Shown here: one piece after another, positions 1 through 8,233 of the stretch | Numbering within the stretch: the first letter of the stretch is position 1 | Layout: each line of letters opens with the position of its first letter | Assembly (NCBI GenBank): GCA_905221345.1 | Contig: CAJNCW010000003.1 | Coordinates: 124,001-188,000, forward strand | From: a bacterium | GTDB lineage: Bacteria > Bacillota > Bacilli > Lactobacillales > Streptococcaceae | Direction of reading: 5' to 3' | DNA length: 64,000 bases | Position numbers and translations under genes: made by a program | The notes under the pieces: model-generated | Seen by the model: the letters and a program-made list of their open reading frames with translations, nothing else | Told to the model about the DNA's origin: nothing | Databases searched by the model: none

Positions 1-300
1 CAAGAGAGTGATTTGCAGAAGCTCATTTCAAGAGTGGCTATCTGTGGCGGTAGTGGTCAATCTTTCTATAAGGATGCTTTAGCTAAGGGAGCAGATGTCT
101 ACATCACTGGCGATATCTACTACCACACTGCTCAGGATATGCTGTCTGATGGCCTGTTGGCATTGGATCCAGGGCATTATATCGAAGTGCTTTTTGTGGA
201 AAAAATCGCTGCACTTCTTACTCAATGGAAGGCAGAGAAGTGCTGGTCTATTGATATTGTGCCGAGTCAGGCATCGACTAATCCTTTCCACCATATCTAG
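1..300 (+). CDS. Nif3-like dinuclear metal-centre protein (C-terminal part)
   Basis: The frame is open from base 1, so the gene begins outside the window and only the last 99 residues are seen. The segment has a CGGSG turn, a TGDIYYH stretch and a DPGHYIE stretch. In Nif3/YqfO/DUF34 proteins the His in the GD..H motif and the His and Glu near the C-terminus bind the two metal ions. These proteins form hexameric rings and their reaction is not settled. The stop is followed after a few bases by the ribosome site of the FAD oxidoreductase, so the two are probably co-transcribed. In many Firmicutes the gene follows a tRNA (adenine-N1)-methyltransferase (trmK), which cannot be checked here. Confidence 0.85.
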   Translation, partial: QESDLQKLISRVAICGGSGQSFYKDALAKGADVYITGDIYYHTAQDMLSDGLLALDPGHYIEVLFVEKIAALLTQWKAEKCWSIDIVPSQASTNPFHHI

Positions 301-316
301 TTAGAAGGTGAAGACA

Positions 317-1420
317 ATGAAAAAAGTTGCCATTATTGGAGCAGGGATTGTAGGGGCGACAGCTGCCCACTACCTATCTAAAGAAAGTGAGCTAGAGGTA
401 ACCGTTTTTGACCATGGTCAGGGTCAGGCAACCAAGGCAGCAGCAGGAATTATCAGTCCTTGGTTTTCCAAACGCCGTAATAAAGCCTGGTACAAGATGG
501 CGCGCTTGGGGGCTGACTTTTATGTGGATTTGTTGGATGATTTAGAAAAGTCTGGTCAGAAAAACGACTTTTACCAGCGCTCGGGAGTTTTTCTCTTGAA
601 AAAGGACGAATCCAAGCTAGAAGAACTCTATGAACTAGCTTTGAAACGCAGGGAAGAATCTCCTTTAATAGGCCAGTTAGCCATTCTAGCTCAAGCGTCT
701 GCAAATGAATTATTCCCTGGCTTGCAGGGATTCGACCGCTTGCTCTACGCTTCTGGTGGAGCGAGAGTAGATGGCCAACTCTTGGTGACTCGTCTGCTAG
801 AAGCCAGTCAAGTCAAGCTGGTCAAAGAAAAAGTGAATCTGACACCTTTAGCATCCGGCTATCAGATTGGCGCAGAGGTGTTTGATCAGGTTATTTTGGC
901 GACGGGTGCTTGGTTGGGGGACATTTTGAAACCTTTAGGATATGAGGTAGATGTTCGTCCCCAAAAGGGGCAACTCCGAGACTATCAGATTTCCAAAGAT
1001 ATGGAAACTTACCCTGTTGTCATGCCAGAAGGGGAGTGGGATTTGATCCCTTTTGCAGATGGGAAATTGTCCTTAGGCGCTACCCATGAAAACGACATGG
1101 GATTTGATTTGACGGTAGATGAAACCTTGCTTCAACAAATGGAGGAGGCAGCCTTACCTCACTATCCAGCCTTGGCAGAAGCGAAATCATCAGATGAGCG
1201 TGTGGGAATTCGTGCCTACACCAGTGATTTTTCACCTTTCTTTGGGCAAGTACCTGGCTTAGCAGGTGTCTATGCAGCCAGTGGTCTAGGTTCATCAGGT
1301 CTCACAACTGGTCCTATCATTGGTTACCATTTAGCTCAACTGATCCAAGACAAGGAGTTAACCTTGGACCCTGAAAATTATCCCATTGCAAACTATGTCA
1401 AACGAGTAAAAAGTGAATAA
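317..1420 (+). CDS. FAD-dependent oxidoreductase, DAO family
   Basis: The 367-residue protein opens with an FAD-binding Rossmann motif (GAGIVGA, residues 7-13) and ends with a second FAD contact (GLGSSGLTTGP). This is the D-amino-acid oxidase/glycine oxidase fold, which oxidises an amine of an amino acid or similar substrate. The substrate cannot be read from sequence. An in-frame GTG lies at 308, but ATG 317 has AGAAGG eight bases upstream and places the dinucleotide motif where the family has it, so I chose 317. It follows the Nif3-like gene closely. Its stop codon directly abuts a RUP-like repeat. Confidence 0.85.
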   Translation: MKKVAIIGAGIVGATAAHYLSKESELEVTVFDHGQGQATKAAAGIISPWFSKRRNKAWYKMARLGADFYVDLLDDLEKSGQKNDFYQRSGVFLLKKDESKLEELYELALKRREESPLIGQLAILAQASANELFPGLQGFDRLLYASGGARVDGQLLVTRLLEASQVKLVKEKVNLTPLASGYQIGAEVFDQVILATGAWLGDILKPLGYEVDVRPQKGQLRDYQISKDMETYPVVMPEGEWDLIPFADGKLSLGATHENDMGFDLTVDETLLQQMEEAALPHYPALAEAKSSDERVGIRAYTSDFSPFFGQVPGLAGVYAASGLGSSGLTTGPIIGYHLAQLIQDKELTLDPENYPIANYVKRVKSE

Positions 1421-1523
1421 TACTCAATGAAAATCAAAGAACAAACTAGGAAGCTAGCCGAAGGCTGTACTTGAGTACGGCAAGGCGAAGCTGACGTTGT
1501 TTGAATTGGATTTTCGAAGAGTA
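1421..1523. repeat. RUP-like short mobile repeat, 103 bp
   Basis: The element starts TACTCAATGAAAATC and ends GATTTTCGAAGAGTA, giving 15-base imperfect terminal inverted repeats (12 of 15 match). It is bounded by TA and contains the AACTAGGAAGCTAGCCG and GGCAAGGCGAAGCTGACG blocks that I recognise from very frequent pneumococcal and mitis-group intergenic repeats. Size and TA ends fit RUP (about 107 bp), thought to be moved in trans by an IS630-type transposase. It sits immediately after the FAD oxidoreductase stop codon. Naming it RUP is from memory; no alignment was made. Confidence 0.75.
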
Positions 1524-1566
1524 TAAGCATTTTACTGAAATTTTAGCAGGTGGTTTAGGATGGCAA

Positions 1567-1595
1567 ATGACATTCCCTATCAAAAATGATAAAAT
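1567..1595 (+). promoter_or_regulatory. galE promoter
   Basis: ATGACA (1567-1572), a 17-base spacer and an extended -10 TGaTAAAAT (hexamer 1590-1595). The predicted start is about 1602, giving a 27-base leader. The promoter lies just downstream of the RUP-like repeat. Confidence 0.65.
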
Positions 1596-1628
1596 AAGAA
1601 AAAATAATCCGAGAATCGAGGAAGAAAG

Positions 1629-2648
1629 ATGCAAGAAAAGATTTTGGTAACTGGTGGAGCTGGTTTTATCGGAACCCACACTGTGATTGAGTTGATCCAA
1701 GCAGGTCATCAAGTTGTTGTGGTGGATAATCTTGTCAATAGCAATCGTAAGAGTTTAGAAGTTGTCGAGAGAATTACGGGAGTCGAGATTCCTTTCTATG
1801 AGGCAGATATCCGTGATACAGATACCCTCAGAGATATTTTCAAGCAGGAAGAACCAACTGGTGTCATTCACTTTGCTGGTTTAAAGGCTGTTGGCGAATC
1901 AACACGTATCCCTCTTGCCTACTATGACAACAATATTGCTGGAACTGTCAGCCTTCTAAAAGCCATGGAAGAAAATAACTGTAAAAACATCATCTTCAGT
2001 TCTTCGGCGACAGTTTACGGAGACCCTCATACGGTTCCAATCTTAGAAGATTTCCCGCTTTCAGTGACTAATCCATACGGTCGTACCAAGCTCATGCTAG
2101 AGGAAATTTTGACGGATATCTACAAGGCAGACTCAGAATGGAATGTGGTCTTGCTTCGTTACTTTAATCCAATCGGAGCGCATGAAAGTGGAGACTTGGG
2201 AGAAAATCCTAACGGAATTCCAAACAATCTCTTGCCTTATGTTTCACAAGTAGCAGTTGGCAAACTAGAGCAAGTGCAAGTATTTGGAGATGATTACGAT
2301 ACGGAAGATGGAACCGGGGTTCGTGACTATATCCACGTTGTAGACCTAGCCAAAGGTCACGTTGCAGCTCTTAAAAAACTCCAAAAAGGTTCAGGTCTTA
2401 ATATTTATAACCTTGGAACAGGTAAAGGATATTCTGTTCTTGAAATTATCCAAAACATGGAAAAAGCGGTGGGACGTCCTATTCCTTACCGCATCGTAGA
2501 ACGTCGCCCAGGTGATATCGCTGCCTGCTACTCAGACCCAGCAAAAGCCAAAGCCGAACTTGGATGGGAAGCAGAACTCGATATTACTCAAATGTGTGAA
2601 GACGCATGGCGTTGGCAAAGCAAGCATCCAAATGGATTTGAAGACTAA
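1629..2648 (+). CDS. galE: UDP-glucose 4-epimerase
   Basis: Interconverts UDP-glucose and UDP-galactose with bound NAD. The 339-residue length is standard. The NAD motif TGGAGFIG (8-15), SSSATVYG and the catalytic YGRTK (YxxxK, near residue 150) are all present, as is RRPGDIAACYSD near the C-terminus. GAGGAAGAAAG precedes the ATG. The next gene, a GT2 glycosyltransferase, starts one base after the stop, so this copy probably supplies UDP-galactose for a cell-surface glycan rather than serving only the Leloir pathway. No galK or galT lies nearby. Confidence 0.95.
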   Translation: MQEKILVTGGAGFIGTHTVIELIQAGHQVVVVDNLVNSNRKSLEVVERITGVEIPFYEADIRDTDTLRDIFKQEEPTGVIHFAGLKAVGESTRIPLAYYDNNIAGTVSLLKAMEENNCKNIIFSSSATVYGDPHTVPILEDFPLSVTNPYGRTKLMLEEILTDIYKADSEWNVVLLRYFNPIGAHESGDLGENPNGIPNNLLPYVSQVAVGKLEQVQVFGDDYDTEDGTGVRDYIHVVDLAKGHVAALKKLQKGSGLNIYNLGTGKGYSVLEIIQNMEKAVGRPIPYRIVERRPGDIAACYSDPAKAKAELGWEAELDITQMCEDAWRWQSKHPNGFED

Positions 2649-2649
2649 G

Positions 2650-3615
2650 ATGATGATTTCAATCATTGTCCCATGTCTAAACGAAGAGGAAGTACTTCCT
2701 CTTTTTTATCAGTCTGTTGAAGCACTCCTTCCAGAATTGGGGGCAGAGATCGAGTATGTCTTTGTGGATGATGGTTCAAGCGATGGCACTTTGGAGCTTT
2801 TGAAGGCCTATCGGGTACAAAATCCTGCGGTACATTATATCTCTTTCTCGAGAAATTTTGGGAAAGAAGCGGCTCTGTATGCAGGCTTGCAGCATGCAAC
2901 TGGAGACTTGGTGGTCGTGATGGATGCAGACCTCCAGGATCCTCCTAGTATGCTAATTGTGATGAAAGCCTTACTAGACCAAAATGCAGACTTGGACTGT
3001 GTTGGGACACGGAGAACTAGTCGGGAGGGAGAACCCTTCTTTCGCAGTTTTTGTGCTGACATCTTTTACCGCCTCATGCAAAAAATCAGTCCAGTGGCTC
3101 TGCCCTCAGGTGTCCGTGATTTTCGCATGATGAGAAGGTCTGTGGTAGATGCTATTTTATCCTTGACCGAGTCCAATCGTTTCTCTAAAGGGCTCTTTGC
3201 CTGGGTCGGTTTTCGAACATACTACCTAGACTATCCCAATGTCGAAAGAAAGGCTGGCAAGACCAGTTGGAGTTTTAGACAGCTCTTTTTCTACTCGATT
3301 GAAGGAATTCTTAACTTTTCAGATTTTCCCTTGAGTATAGCCTTTGTAGCAGGACTTCTATCTTGTTTTATTTCTTTTATGATGACTGTTTTTGTAGTAT
3401 TTCGGACTCTTATCTTGGGAAATCCGACATCTGGTTGGACCTCTTTGATGGCTGTCATTCTCTTTCTTGGAGGGATTCAACTCCTGACCATTGGGATTTT
3501 GGGAAAATATATCAGTAAGATCTATATGGAAACCAAAAAAAGACCACTCTATCTCATCAAAGAAAAAAGTGATCTTTCTGTTTTTAAAGGAAAAAATAAC
3601 CGGAAAAGACTATAA
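2650..3615 (+). CDS. GT2 family membrane glycosyltransferase (GtrB/CsbB-like)
   Basis: 321 residues. The N-terminal half is a GT-A fold with DDGSSDGT (from residue 40) and DADLQDPP, the nucleotide-sugar and metal site. The C-terminal part has two hydrophobic segments at roughly 230-290 and a basic tail. This matches the polyisoprenyl-phosphate glycosyltransferases (DPM1, GtrB, CsbB) that load a sugar onto undecaprenyl phosphate for transfer outside the cell. Two adjacent ATGs (2650, 2653) are possible starts, both within 6 bases of the galE stop, so translation is coupled. Galactose or glucose as donor is an inference from the galE neighbour. Confidence 0.85.
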   Translation: MMISIIVPCLNEEEVLPLFYQSVEALLPELGAEIEYVFVDDGSSDGTLELLKAYRVQNPAVHYISFSRNFGKEAALYAGLQHATGDLVVVMDADLQDPPSMLIVMKALLDQNADLDCVGTRRTSREGEPFFRSFCADIFYRLMQKISPVALPSGVRDFRMMRRSVVDAILSLTESNRFSKGLFAWVGFRTYYLDYPNVERKAGKTSWSFRQLFFYSIEGILNFSDFPLSIAFVAGLLSCFISFMMTVFVVFRTLILGNPTSGWTSLMAVILFLGGIQLLTIGILGKYISKIYMETKKRPLYLIKEKSDLSVFKGKNNRKRL

Positions 3616-3697
3616 TTTTACCTTGAAATATGCTAAACTAGTAGATGAAGGGATTAAAGTGATAAAAAGAATCTACAAAATCAATCTCCCTTTTAAA

Positions 3698-3901
3698 CTA
3701 TGATGGATCTTTGAGAAGTGCATGTGTAGGGCACTGTTTGATAGCCTCCAGAACATCGCTGGTCTCAGCGATTTCTCTTTGCAATTCAATTGGGTCATCG
3801 TAAAAGCGAACAATACCATTATCATGGTAATCAAAGAGTTCAGAATAGGTTTGGCAAAGCCCGCAGGCGATGCACCGTTCAGGTATAAGTGTGAGTTTCA
3901 T
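3698..3901 (-). CDS. fer: Small ferredoxin, single 4Fe-4S cluster
   Basis: 67 residues starting MKLTLIPERC. CIACGLC (CxxCxxC) and a later CP (IKQCPTHAL) supply four cysteines for one [4Fe-4S] cluster; an acidic middle is typical of single-cluster Firmicute ferredoxins, which carry electrons in the cytoplasm. A longer reading frame upstream exists but encodes a non-conserved leader with no ribosome site. The chosen ATG has no Shine-Dalgarno either, and a promoter places transcription exactly on its A (see promoter entry), so the mRNA is probably leaderless. The gene is divergent from the LysM protein gene. Confidence 0.9.
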   Translation of the reverse strand: MKLTLIPERCIACGLCQTYSELFDYHDNGIVRFYDDPIELQREIAETSDVLEAIKQCPTHALLKDPS

Positions 3902-3907
3902 ATTTAT

Positions 3908-3936
3908 ATTGTAATAAGAAAATTGAAAAAATACAA
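3908..3936 (-). promoter_or_regulatory. fer promoter, leaderless geometry
   Basis: On the minus strand: TTGTAT (3931-3936), 17-base spacer, TACAAT (3908-3913), then six bases to the A of the fer ATG at 3901. A start seven bases past the -10 falls on the initiation codon. No purine-rich ribosome site is present. Confidence 0.65.
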
Positions 3937-3946
3937 GGAGTAAGGT

Positions 3947-4453
3947 ATGGCAAAAGAACCGTGGCAAGAAGATATTTATGACAACAGAGAAGAAGAAACA
4001 AGATTAGAGCGTCGTCACCGTAAACAAAAAGGGACAGGTGTTGTTGCCAATCGTGTTTTAACGGTTCTAGCTAGCCTCTTTTTTGTGATTGTTGTAGCAA
4101 TGGTTGTCGTATTGATTTACCTTTCTACCGGAGGAAGCAACCGCACAGCTGCCTTGAAGGATTTTTATGATCCTTCAGCACCTGCTAGCAGCTCCACTTC
4201 AAAAGTGGAAGAGTCTTCATCGTCAAGCAGCAAGGTAGAAGAAACATCTTCTTCTGAAACAACTCCGTCAGAAAGTAGCTCTGAAGAGCATACCGACGGT
4301 GAAGGAACAATTACTGTTCATCCAGGAGAGGGTGAAGCAGCTCTTGCACAACGTGCAGGAATTTCTATTGCCCAGTTGGAAGCTTTGAATCCTTCTCATA
4401 TGTCATCTGGCTCTTGGTTTGCTAACCCAGGTGATGTGATTAAAACAAGATAG
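3947..4453 (+). CDS. Membrane-anchored LysM-like protein (SAG1386/EF1546 family)
   Basis: 168 residues: a charged cytoplasmic N-terminus (1-36), one membrane segment (about 37-60), a Ser/Glu/Thr-rich extracellular linker (about 75-115), and a C-terminal LysM-like domain (about 118-168, ending in the GDVIKTR strand). LysM domains bind peptidoglycan, so it probably bridges membrane and wall. No catalytic domain is visible. AAGGAG precedes the ATG at good distance. cmk starts nine bases after the stop, so the two form an operon. The family name is from memory of streptococcal annotations. Confidence 0.85.
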   Translation: MAKEPWQEDIYDNREEETRLERRHRKQKGTGVVANRVLTVLASLFFVIVVAMVVVLIYLSTGGSNRTAALKDFYDPSAPASSSTSKVEESSSSSSKVEETSSSETTPSESSSEEHTDGEGTITVHPGEGEAALAQRAGISIAQLEALNPSHMSSGSWFANPGDVIKTR

Positions 4454-4462
4454 GAGCAGGTC

Positions 4463-5137
4463 ATGAAGACAATTCAAATTGCTATCGATGGTCCAGCTTC
4501 GAGTGGTAAGAGTACGGTCGCAAAGATTATCGCTAAGGATTTTGGATACACTTATCTCGATACGGGTGCTATGTACCGTGCTGCGACTTATATAGCGCTC
4601 AAACACCAGTTGGACGCAGAAAATGTAGATCAACTTCTTGAGCTTCTTAACCAACACCCCATTAGTTTTGGACGTTCAGAAACAGGTGAGCAACTTGTTT
4701 TTGTAGGGGATGTTGAGATTACGCATCCGATTCGTGAAAATGAAGTGACCAACAAGGTTTCAAGCATCGCTGCTATTCCTGAAGTACGCGAGAAACTGGT
4801 TTCTCTCCAACAAGAGATTGCACAGCAAGGTGGTATCGTCATGGATGGGCGTGATATCGGGACAGTTGTTTTACCACAAGCTGAACTCAAGATTTTCCTA
4901 GTAGCCTCTGTTGAAGAAAGAGCAGAGCGTCGTTACAAGGAAAATATTGCTAAAGGGATTGAAACAGACCTTGAGACCCTAAAAGAGGAAATTGCTGCGC
5001 GTGACTACAAGGATAGTCATCGTGAAACCTCACCTCTCAAACAGGCTGAGGATGCAGTTTACCTTGACACAACTGGACTAAGTATCCAAGAAGTAGTCGA
5101 AAAAATTGAATCAGAAGCAAAAAAACGCATGTCCTAG
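4463..5137 (+). CDS. cmk: Cytidylate kinase
   Basis: Phosphorylates CMP and dCMP to the diphosphates with ATP. 224 residues, standard bacterial length. P-loop GPASSGKST (10-18), LDTGAMYRA in the substrate site and DGRDIGTVV are all present, and [10 protein letters not shown] carries the lid arginines. GAGCAGG precedes the ATG. Ends in a strong terminator shared with the LysM gene. Confidence 0.97.
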   Translation: MKTIQIAIDGPASSGKSTVAKIIAKDFGYTYLDTGAMYRAATYIALKHQLDAENVDQLLELLNQHPISFGRSETGEQLVFVGDVEITHPIRENEVTNKVSSIAAIPEVREKLVSLQQEIAQQGGIVMDGRDIGTVVLPQAELKIFLVASVEERAERRYKENIAKGIETDLETLKEEIAARDYKDSHRETSPLKQAEDAVYLDTTGLSIQEVVEKIESEAKKRMS

Positions 5138-5146
5138 TGACAGGAG

Positions 5147-5176
5147 AAGCAGGCTAAGGCTAGCCTGCTTTTTTTC
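5147..5176 (+). terminator. Rho-independent terminator after cmk
   Basis: A perfect 10-bp stem AAGCAGGCTA/TAGCCTGCTT (5147-5156 with 5161-5170) around loop AGGC, followed by a T run. Confidence 0.92.
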
Positions 5177-5219
5177 TCTCTTTGGGGAGCATTTGAAAAC
5201 AGTCTTTTTGGGAGTTTTT

Positions 5220-5228
5220 TGATAAAAT
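5220..5228 (+). promoter_or_regulatory. Candidate dfr promoter (extended -10)
   Basis: TGaTAAAAT with hexamer 5223-5228, 27 bases before the dfr start. No -35 at the right spacing is convincing. Confidence 0.4.
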
Positions 5229-5255
5229 AGTAGTATCAATAAAAAGGATGGAAGC

Positions 5256-5762
5256 ATGACAAAGAAAATCGTGGCCATTTGGGCCCAAGATGAAAAAGGT
5301 GTGATTGGTAAAGAAGACCGTCTTCCTTGGCATTTGCCAGCAGAGTTGCAACATTTCAAGGCAACAACTTTAAATCATGCTATATTGATGGGACGAGTGA
5401 CCTTTGATGGTATGGGACGTCGCCTGCTTCCCAAACGCCAAACCTTGATTTTGACACGAAACAGTGACCAAGTCGTGGATGGGGCGCTCGTATTTCAAGA
5501 TGTGGAGTCTGTTTTAGCTTGGTATCAGAGTCAGGGCAAAAATCTCTATATCCTTGGTGGAAAACAGATTTTTCAGGCTTTTGAGCCCTATTTAGATGAA
5601 ATCATCGTGACACAGATTCATGCTCAGGTCGAGGGAGACACCTATTTTCCTGAGGATTTTGACTTGTCTCTTTTTGAGACAGTCGCAAGCAAATCTTATA
5701 CCCGAGATGAGAAAAACGACTATGATTTTACCATCCAATACCGAAAGAGAAAGGAAGTCTAA
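5256..5762 (+). CDS. dfrA: Dihydrofolate reductase
   Basis: Reduces dihydrofolate to tetrahydrofolate with NADPH; the trimethoprim target. 168 residues. The N-terminal strand [14 protein letters not shown], the LPWHLPAE substrate loop with the acidic Glu, [10 protein letters not shown] (NADPH site) and [11 protein letters not shown] are all typical. AAGGATGGAAGC precedes the ATG. Its stop overlaps the start of a 56-residue membrane protein (TAATG), and clpX follows, an order I remember from pneumococcus. I see no resistance allele call that can be made safely by eye. Confidence 0.97.
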   Translation: MTKKIVAIWAQDEKGVIGKEDRLPWHLPAELQHFKATTLNHAILMGRVTFDGMGRRLLPKRQTLILTRNSDQVVDGALVFQDVESVLAWYQSQGKNLYILGGKQIFQAFEPYLDEIIVTQIHAQVEGDTYFPEDFDLSLFETVASKSYTRDEKNDYDFTIQYRKRKEV

Positions 5763-5932
5763 TGGAGCGCAGTATATTTGGATTTTTTACAGCTTTCTTG
5801 TGTGTAATCTGTATTTTGGCGGGAGCACAGGCTTTTCGTAAGAAGCGCTATGGACTGTCTGCCTTACTCTGGTTGAATGCTTTTACCAATCTAGTAAACA
5901 GTGTTCATGCTTTTTATATGACCTTATTTTAG
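5762..5932 (+). CDS. Small membrane protein between dfr and clpX
   Basis: 56 residues beginning [12 protein letters not shown]. The ATG overlaps the dfr stop (TAATG), so translation is coupled. Residues about 5-24 form one hydrophobic helix, followed by a basic patch RKKRYG and a second moderately hydrophobic stretch (about 31-55). No known domain. A protein of this size occurs between dfr and clpX in other streptococci as far as I remember, which supports a real gene. Function unknown. Confidence 0.75.
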   Translation: MERSIFGFFTAFLCVICILAGAQAFRKKRYGLSALLWLNAFTNLVNSVHAFYMTLF

Positions 5933-5963
5933 ATAGAATGAAAATTTAGAATGGAAGGAAATC

Positions 5964-7196
5964 ATGCCTACAAATAGGAAAAATGATATGATGGTTTATT
6001 GCTCATTTTGTGGCAAGAGCCAAGAAGAAGTAAAGAAAATAATCGCTGGGAACAACGCCTTTATCTGTAATGAATGTGTGGAGTTGGCTCAAGAAATCAT
6101 TCGAGAGGAGTTGGCTGAGGAAGTCTTGGCAGACTTGTCTGAAGTACCAAAACCAATCGAGCTCCTCAATATCTTGAACCACTATGTGATTGGTCAAGAT
6201 CGTGCCAAACGTGCCTTGGCAGTGGCTGTATACAACCACTACAAACGCATCAATTTCCATGATACTCGTGAAGAGTCAGAAGATGTGGATTTGCAGAAGT
6301 CAAACATCTTGATGATTGGCCCAACGGGTTCTGGGAAAACTTTCTTAGCCCAAACCTTGGCTAAGAGCTTGAACGTGCCTTTTGCTATCGCAGATGCGAC
6401 AGCTCTTACTGAGGCTGGTTATGTGGGTGAGGACGTGGAAAACATCCTCCTCAAACTCTTGCAGGCTGCTGACTTTAACATCGAACGTGCAGAGCGTGGG
6501 ATTATCTACGTGGATGAAATTGACAAAATTGCCAAGAAGAGCGAGAATGTGTCTATCACACGTGATGTTTCGGGTGAAGGTGTGCAACAAGCCCTTCTCA
6601 AGATTATTGAGGGAACTGTCGCTAGCGTACCGCCTCAAGGTGGACGCAAACATCCACAACAAGAGATGATTCAGGTAGATACCAAGAATATCCTCTTCAT
6701 CGTGGGTGGTGCTTTTGATGGCATCGAAGAAATCGTTAAACAACGTCTGGGAGAAAAAGTCATCGGTTTTGGCCAAAATAACAAGGCGATTGACGAAAAC
6801 AGCTCCTACATGCAAGAAATCATCGCTGAAGACATTCAAAAATTCGGTATTATCCCTGAGTTGATTGGACGCTTGCCTGTCTTTGCAGCTCTTGAGCAAT
6901 TGACGGTCGATGACTTGGTTCGCATCTTGAAAGAGCCAAGAAATGCCTTGGTGAAACAATACCAAACCTTGCTTTCTTATGATGATGTTGAGTTGGAATT
7001 TGACGATGAAGCCCTTCAAGAAATCGCCAATAAAGCCATTGAACGCAAAACTGGCGCGCGTGGTCTTCGCTCCATCATCGAAGAGACCATGCTAGATGTT
7101 ATGTTTGAAGTACCGAGTCAGGAAAATGTGAAATTGGTCCGCATCACCAAAGAAGCTGTCGATGGAACGGAAAAACCAATCCTAGAAACAGCCTAG
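5964..7196 (+). CDS. clpX: ATP-dependent Clp protease ATP-binding subunit ClpX
   Basis: AAA+ unfoldase that feeds substrates to ClpP. 410 residues: N-terminal zinc domain with Cys13, Cys16, Cys35, Cys38; Walker A GPTGSGKT (about 118-125); Walker [14 protein letters not shown]-type loop VIGFGQNN for ClpP docking; sensor-2 region GARGLRS. It is co-oriented with dfr and engB. ClpX is essential in pneumococcus, as I recall. The ATG is preceded by GGAAGGAAATC. Confidence 0.98.
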   Translation: MPTNRKNDMMVYCSFCGKSQEEVKKIIAGNNAFICNECVELAQEIIREELAEEVLADLSEVPKPIELLNILNHYVIGQDRAKRALAVAVYNHYKRINFHDTREESEDVDLQKSNILMIGPTGSGKTFLAQTLAKSLNVPFAIADATALTEAGYVGEDVENILLKLLQAADFNIERAERGIIYVDEIDKIAKKSENVSITRDVSGEGVQQALLKIIEGTVASVPPQGGRKHPQQEMIQVDTKNILFIVGGAFDGIEEIVKQRLGEKVIGFGQNNKAIDENSSYMQEIIAEDIQKFGIIPELIGRLPVFAALEQLTVDDLVRILKEPRNALVKQYQTLLSYDDVELEFDDEALQEIANKAIERKTGARGLRSIIEETMLDVMFEVPSQENVKLVRITKEAVDGTEKPILETA

Positions 7197-7204
7197 AGGT
7201 GACT

Positions 7205-7792
7205 ATGGAAATCAATACACACAATGCTGAAATCTTGCTCAGTGCTGCAAACAAGTCCCACTATCCGCAAGATGAATTACCAGAGATTGCCCTTGCAGGG
7301 CGGTCAAATGTTGGAAAGTCCAGCTTTATCAACACCATGCTCAATCGCAAGAATTTGGCCCGTACATCAGGGAAACCTGGGAAAACCCAGCTTCTTAACT
7401 TTTTTAACATCGATGACAAGATGCGCTTTGTGGATGTTCCTGGCTATGGCTACGCTCGCGTTTCTAAAAAGGAACGAGAAAAGTGGGGCCGCATGATTGA
7501 GGAGTACCTAACAACTCGGGAAAATCTCCGTGCAGTGGTCAGTCTGGTTGATCTCCGCCATGACCCATCAGCAGAGGATGTGCAAATGTACGAATTTCTT
7601 AAGTATTATGAGATCCCAGTTATCATCGTTGCGACTAAGGCGGATAAGATTCCTCGTGGTAAGTGGAACAAGCACGAATCTGCTATCAAAAAGAAATTAA
7701 ACTTTGATCCAAGTGACGACTTCATCCTCTTTTCATCTGTCAGTAAGGCAGGGATGGATCAGGCTTGGGATGCAATATTAGAAAAATTGTGA
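7205..7792 (+). CDS. engB: Ribosome biogenesis GTPase EngB/YsxC
   Basis: Circularly unpermuted Era-like GTPase needed for late 50S assembly. 195 residues. G1 [10 protein letters not shown]2 T in GKPGKTQ, G3 DVPGYG, G4 TKAD and G5 SSVSK are all present. A GTG at 7199 is in frame, but ATG 7205 has AGAGGTGA just upstream and gives the usual [15 protein letters not shown] start. It lies eight bases after clpX, an association common in Firmicutes. Confidence 0.96.
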   Translation: MEINTHNAEILLSAANKSHYPQDELPEIALAGRSNVGKSSFINTMLNRKNLARTSGKPGKTQLLNFFNIDDKMRFVDVPGYGYARVSKKEREKWGRMIEEYLTTRENLRAVVSLVDLRHDPSAEDVQMYEFLKYYEIPVIIVATKADKIPRGKWNKHESAIKKKLNFDPSDDFILFSSVSKAGMDQAWDAILEKL

Positions 7793-7801
7793 GGGAAAGA
7801 A

Positions 7802-8182
7802 ATGACAAAAACAATTCATACAAATAAGGCACCAAAGGCTATCGGACCTTATGTTCAAGGGAAAATCGTTGGCAATCTTTTGTTTGCTAGCGGTCAAGTT
7901 CCCCTATCTCCTGAAACTGGAGAAATCGTAGGAGAGACCATCCAAGAACAGACAGAACAAGTCTTGAAAAACATTGGTGCTATTTTAGCAGAAGCAGGAA
8001 CAGACTTTGACCACGTTGTCAAAACAACTTGCTTCTTGAGCGATATGAACGACTTTGTTCCTTTTAACGAGGTTTACCAAACGGCCTTCAAAGAGGAATT
8101 CCCAGCTCGTTCAGCTGTGGAAGTAGCTCGTCTTCCTCGCGATGTGAAAGTCGAAATTGAAGTGATCGCAGAGATTGGATAA
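7802..8182 (+). CDS. RidA family enamine/imine deaminase
   Basis: 126 residues. RidA proteins hydrolyse reactive 2-aminoacrylate and related imines made by PLP enzymes. The family pattern is present: APKAIGPYVQG near the start, FASGQVPLSPETG, and the C-terminal PARSAVEVARLPRDVKVEIEV containing the conserved Arg that contacts the carboxylate. GAGGGAAAGA precedes the ATG. It ends in a good terminator although rapZ follows in the same direction. Confidence 0.93.
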   Translation: MTKTIHTNKAPKAIGPYVQGKIVGNLLFASGQVPLSPETGEIVGETIQEQTEQVLKNIGAILAEAGTDFDHVVKTTCFLSDMNDFVPFNEVYQTAFKEEFPARSAVEVARLPRDVKVEIEVIAEIG

Positions 8183-8190
8183 GCTAGTTG

Positions 8191-8217
8191 AAGTTTGGCT
8201 CTGCCAAACTTTTTTTG
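8191..8217 (+). terminator. Terminator between ridA-like gene and rapZ
   Basis: Perfect 9-bp stem AAGTTTGGC/GCCAAACTT (8191-8199, 8203-8211), loop TCT, then a T run. rapZ starts only 17 bases after the T run and no promoter fits in between, so read-through must feed rapZ. Confidence 0.85.
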
Positions 8218-8233
8218 ATATAAGGAGAGATAG

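Noticed and set aside
3610..3660. TATAAT and TGCTAAACT near the end of the GT2 gene as a promoter
   Set aside because: No fitting -35 and no gene follows on the plus strand before the ferredoxin, which is on the other strand.
6345..7019. 224-codon open frame antisense to clpX, and smaller antisense frames such as 32293-32646 opposite asnS
   Set aside because: Shadow frames of highly biased codon use in real genes; no ribosome site, no promoter, no known family.
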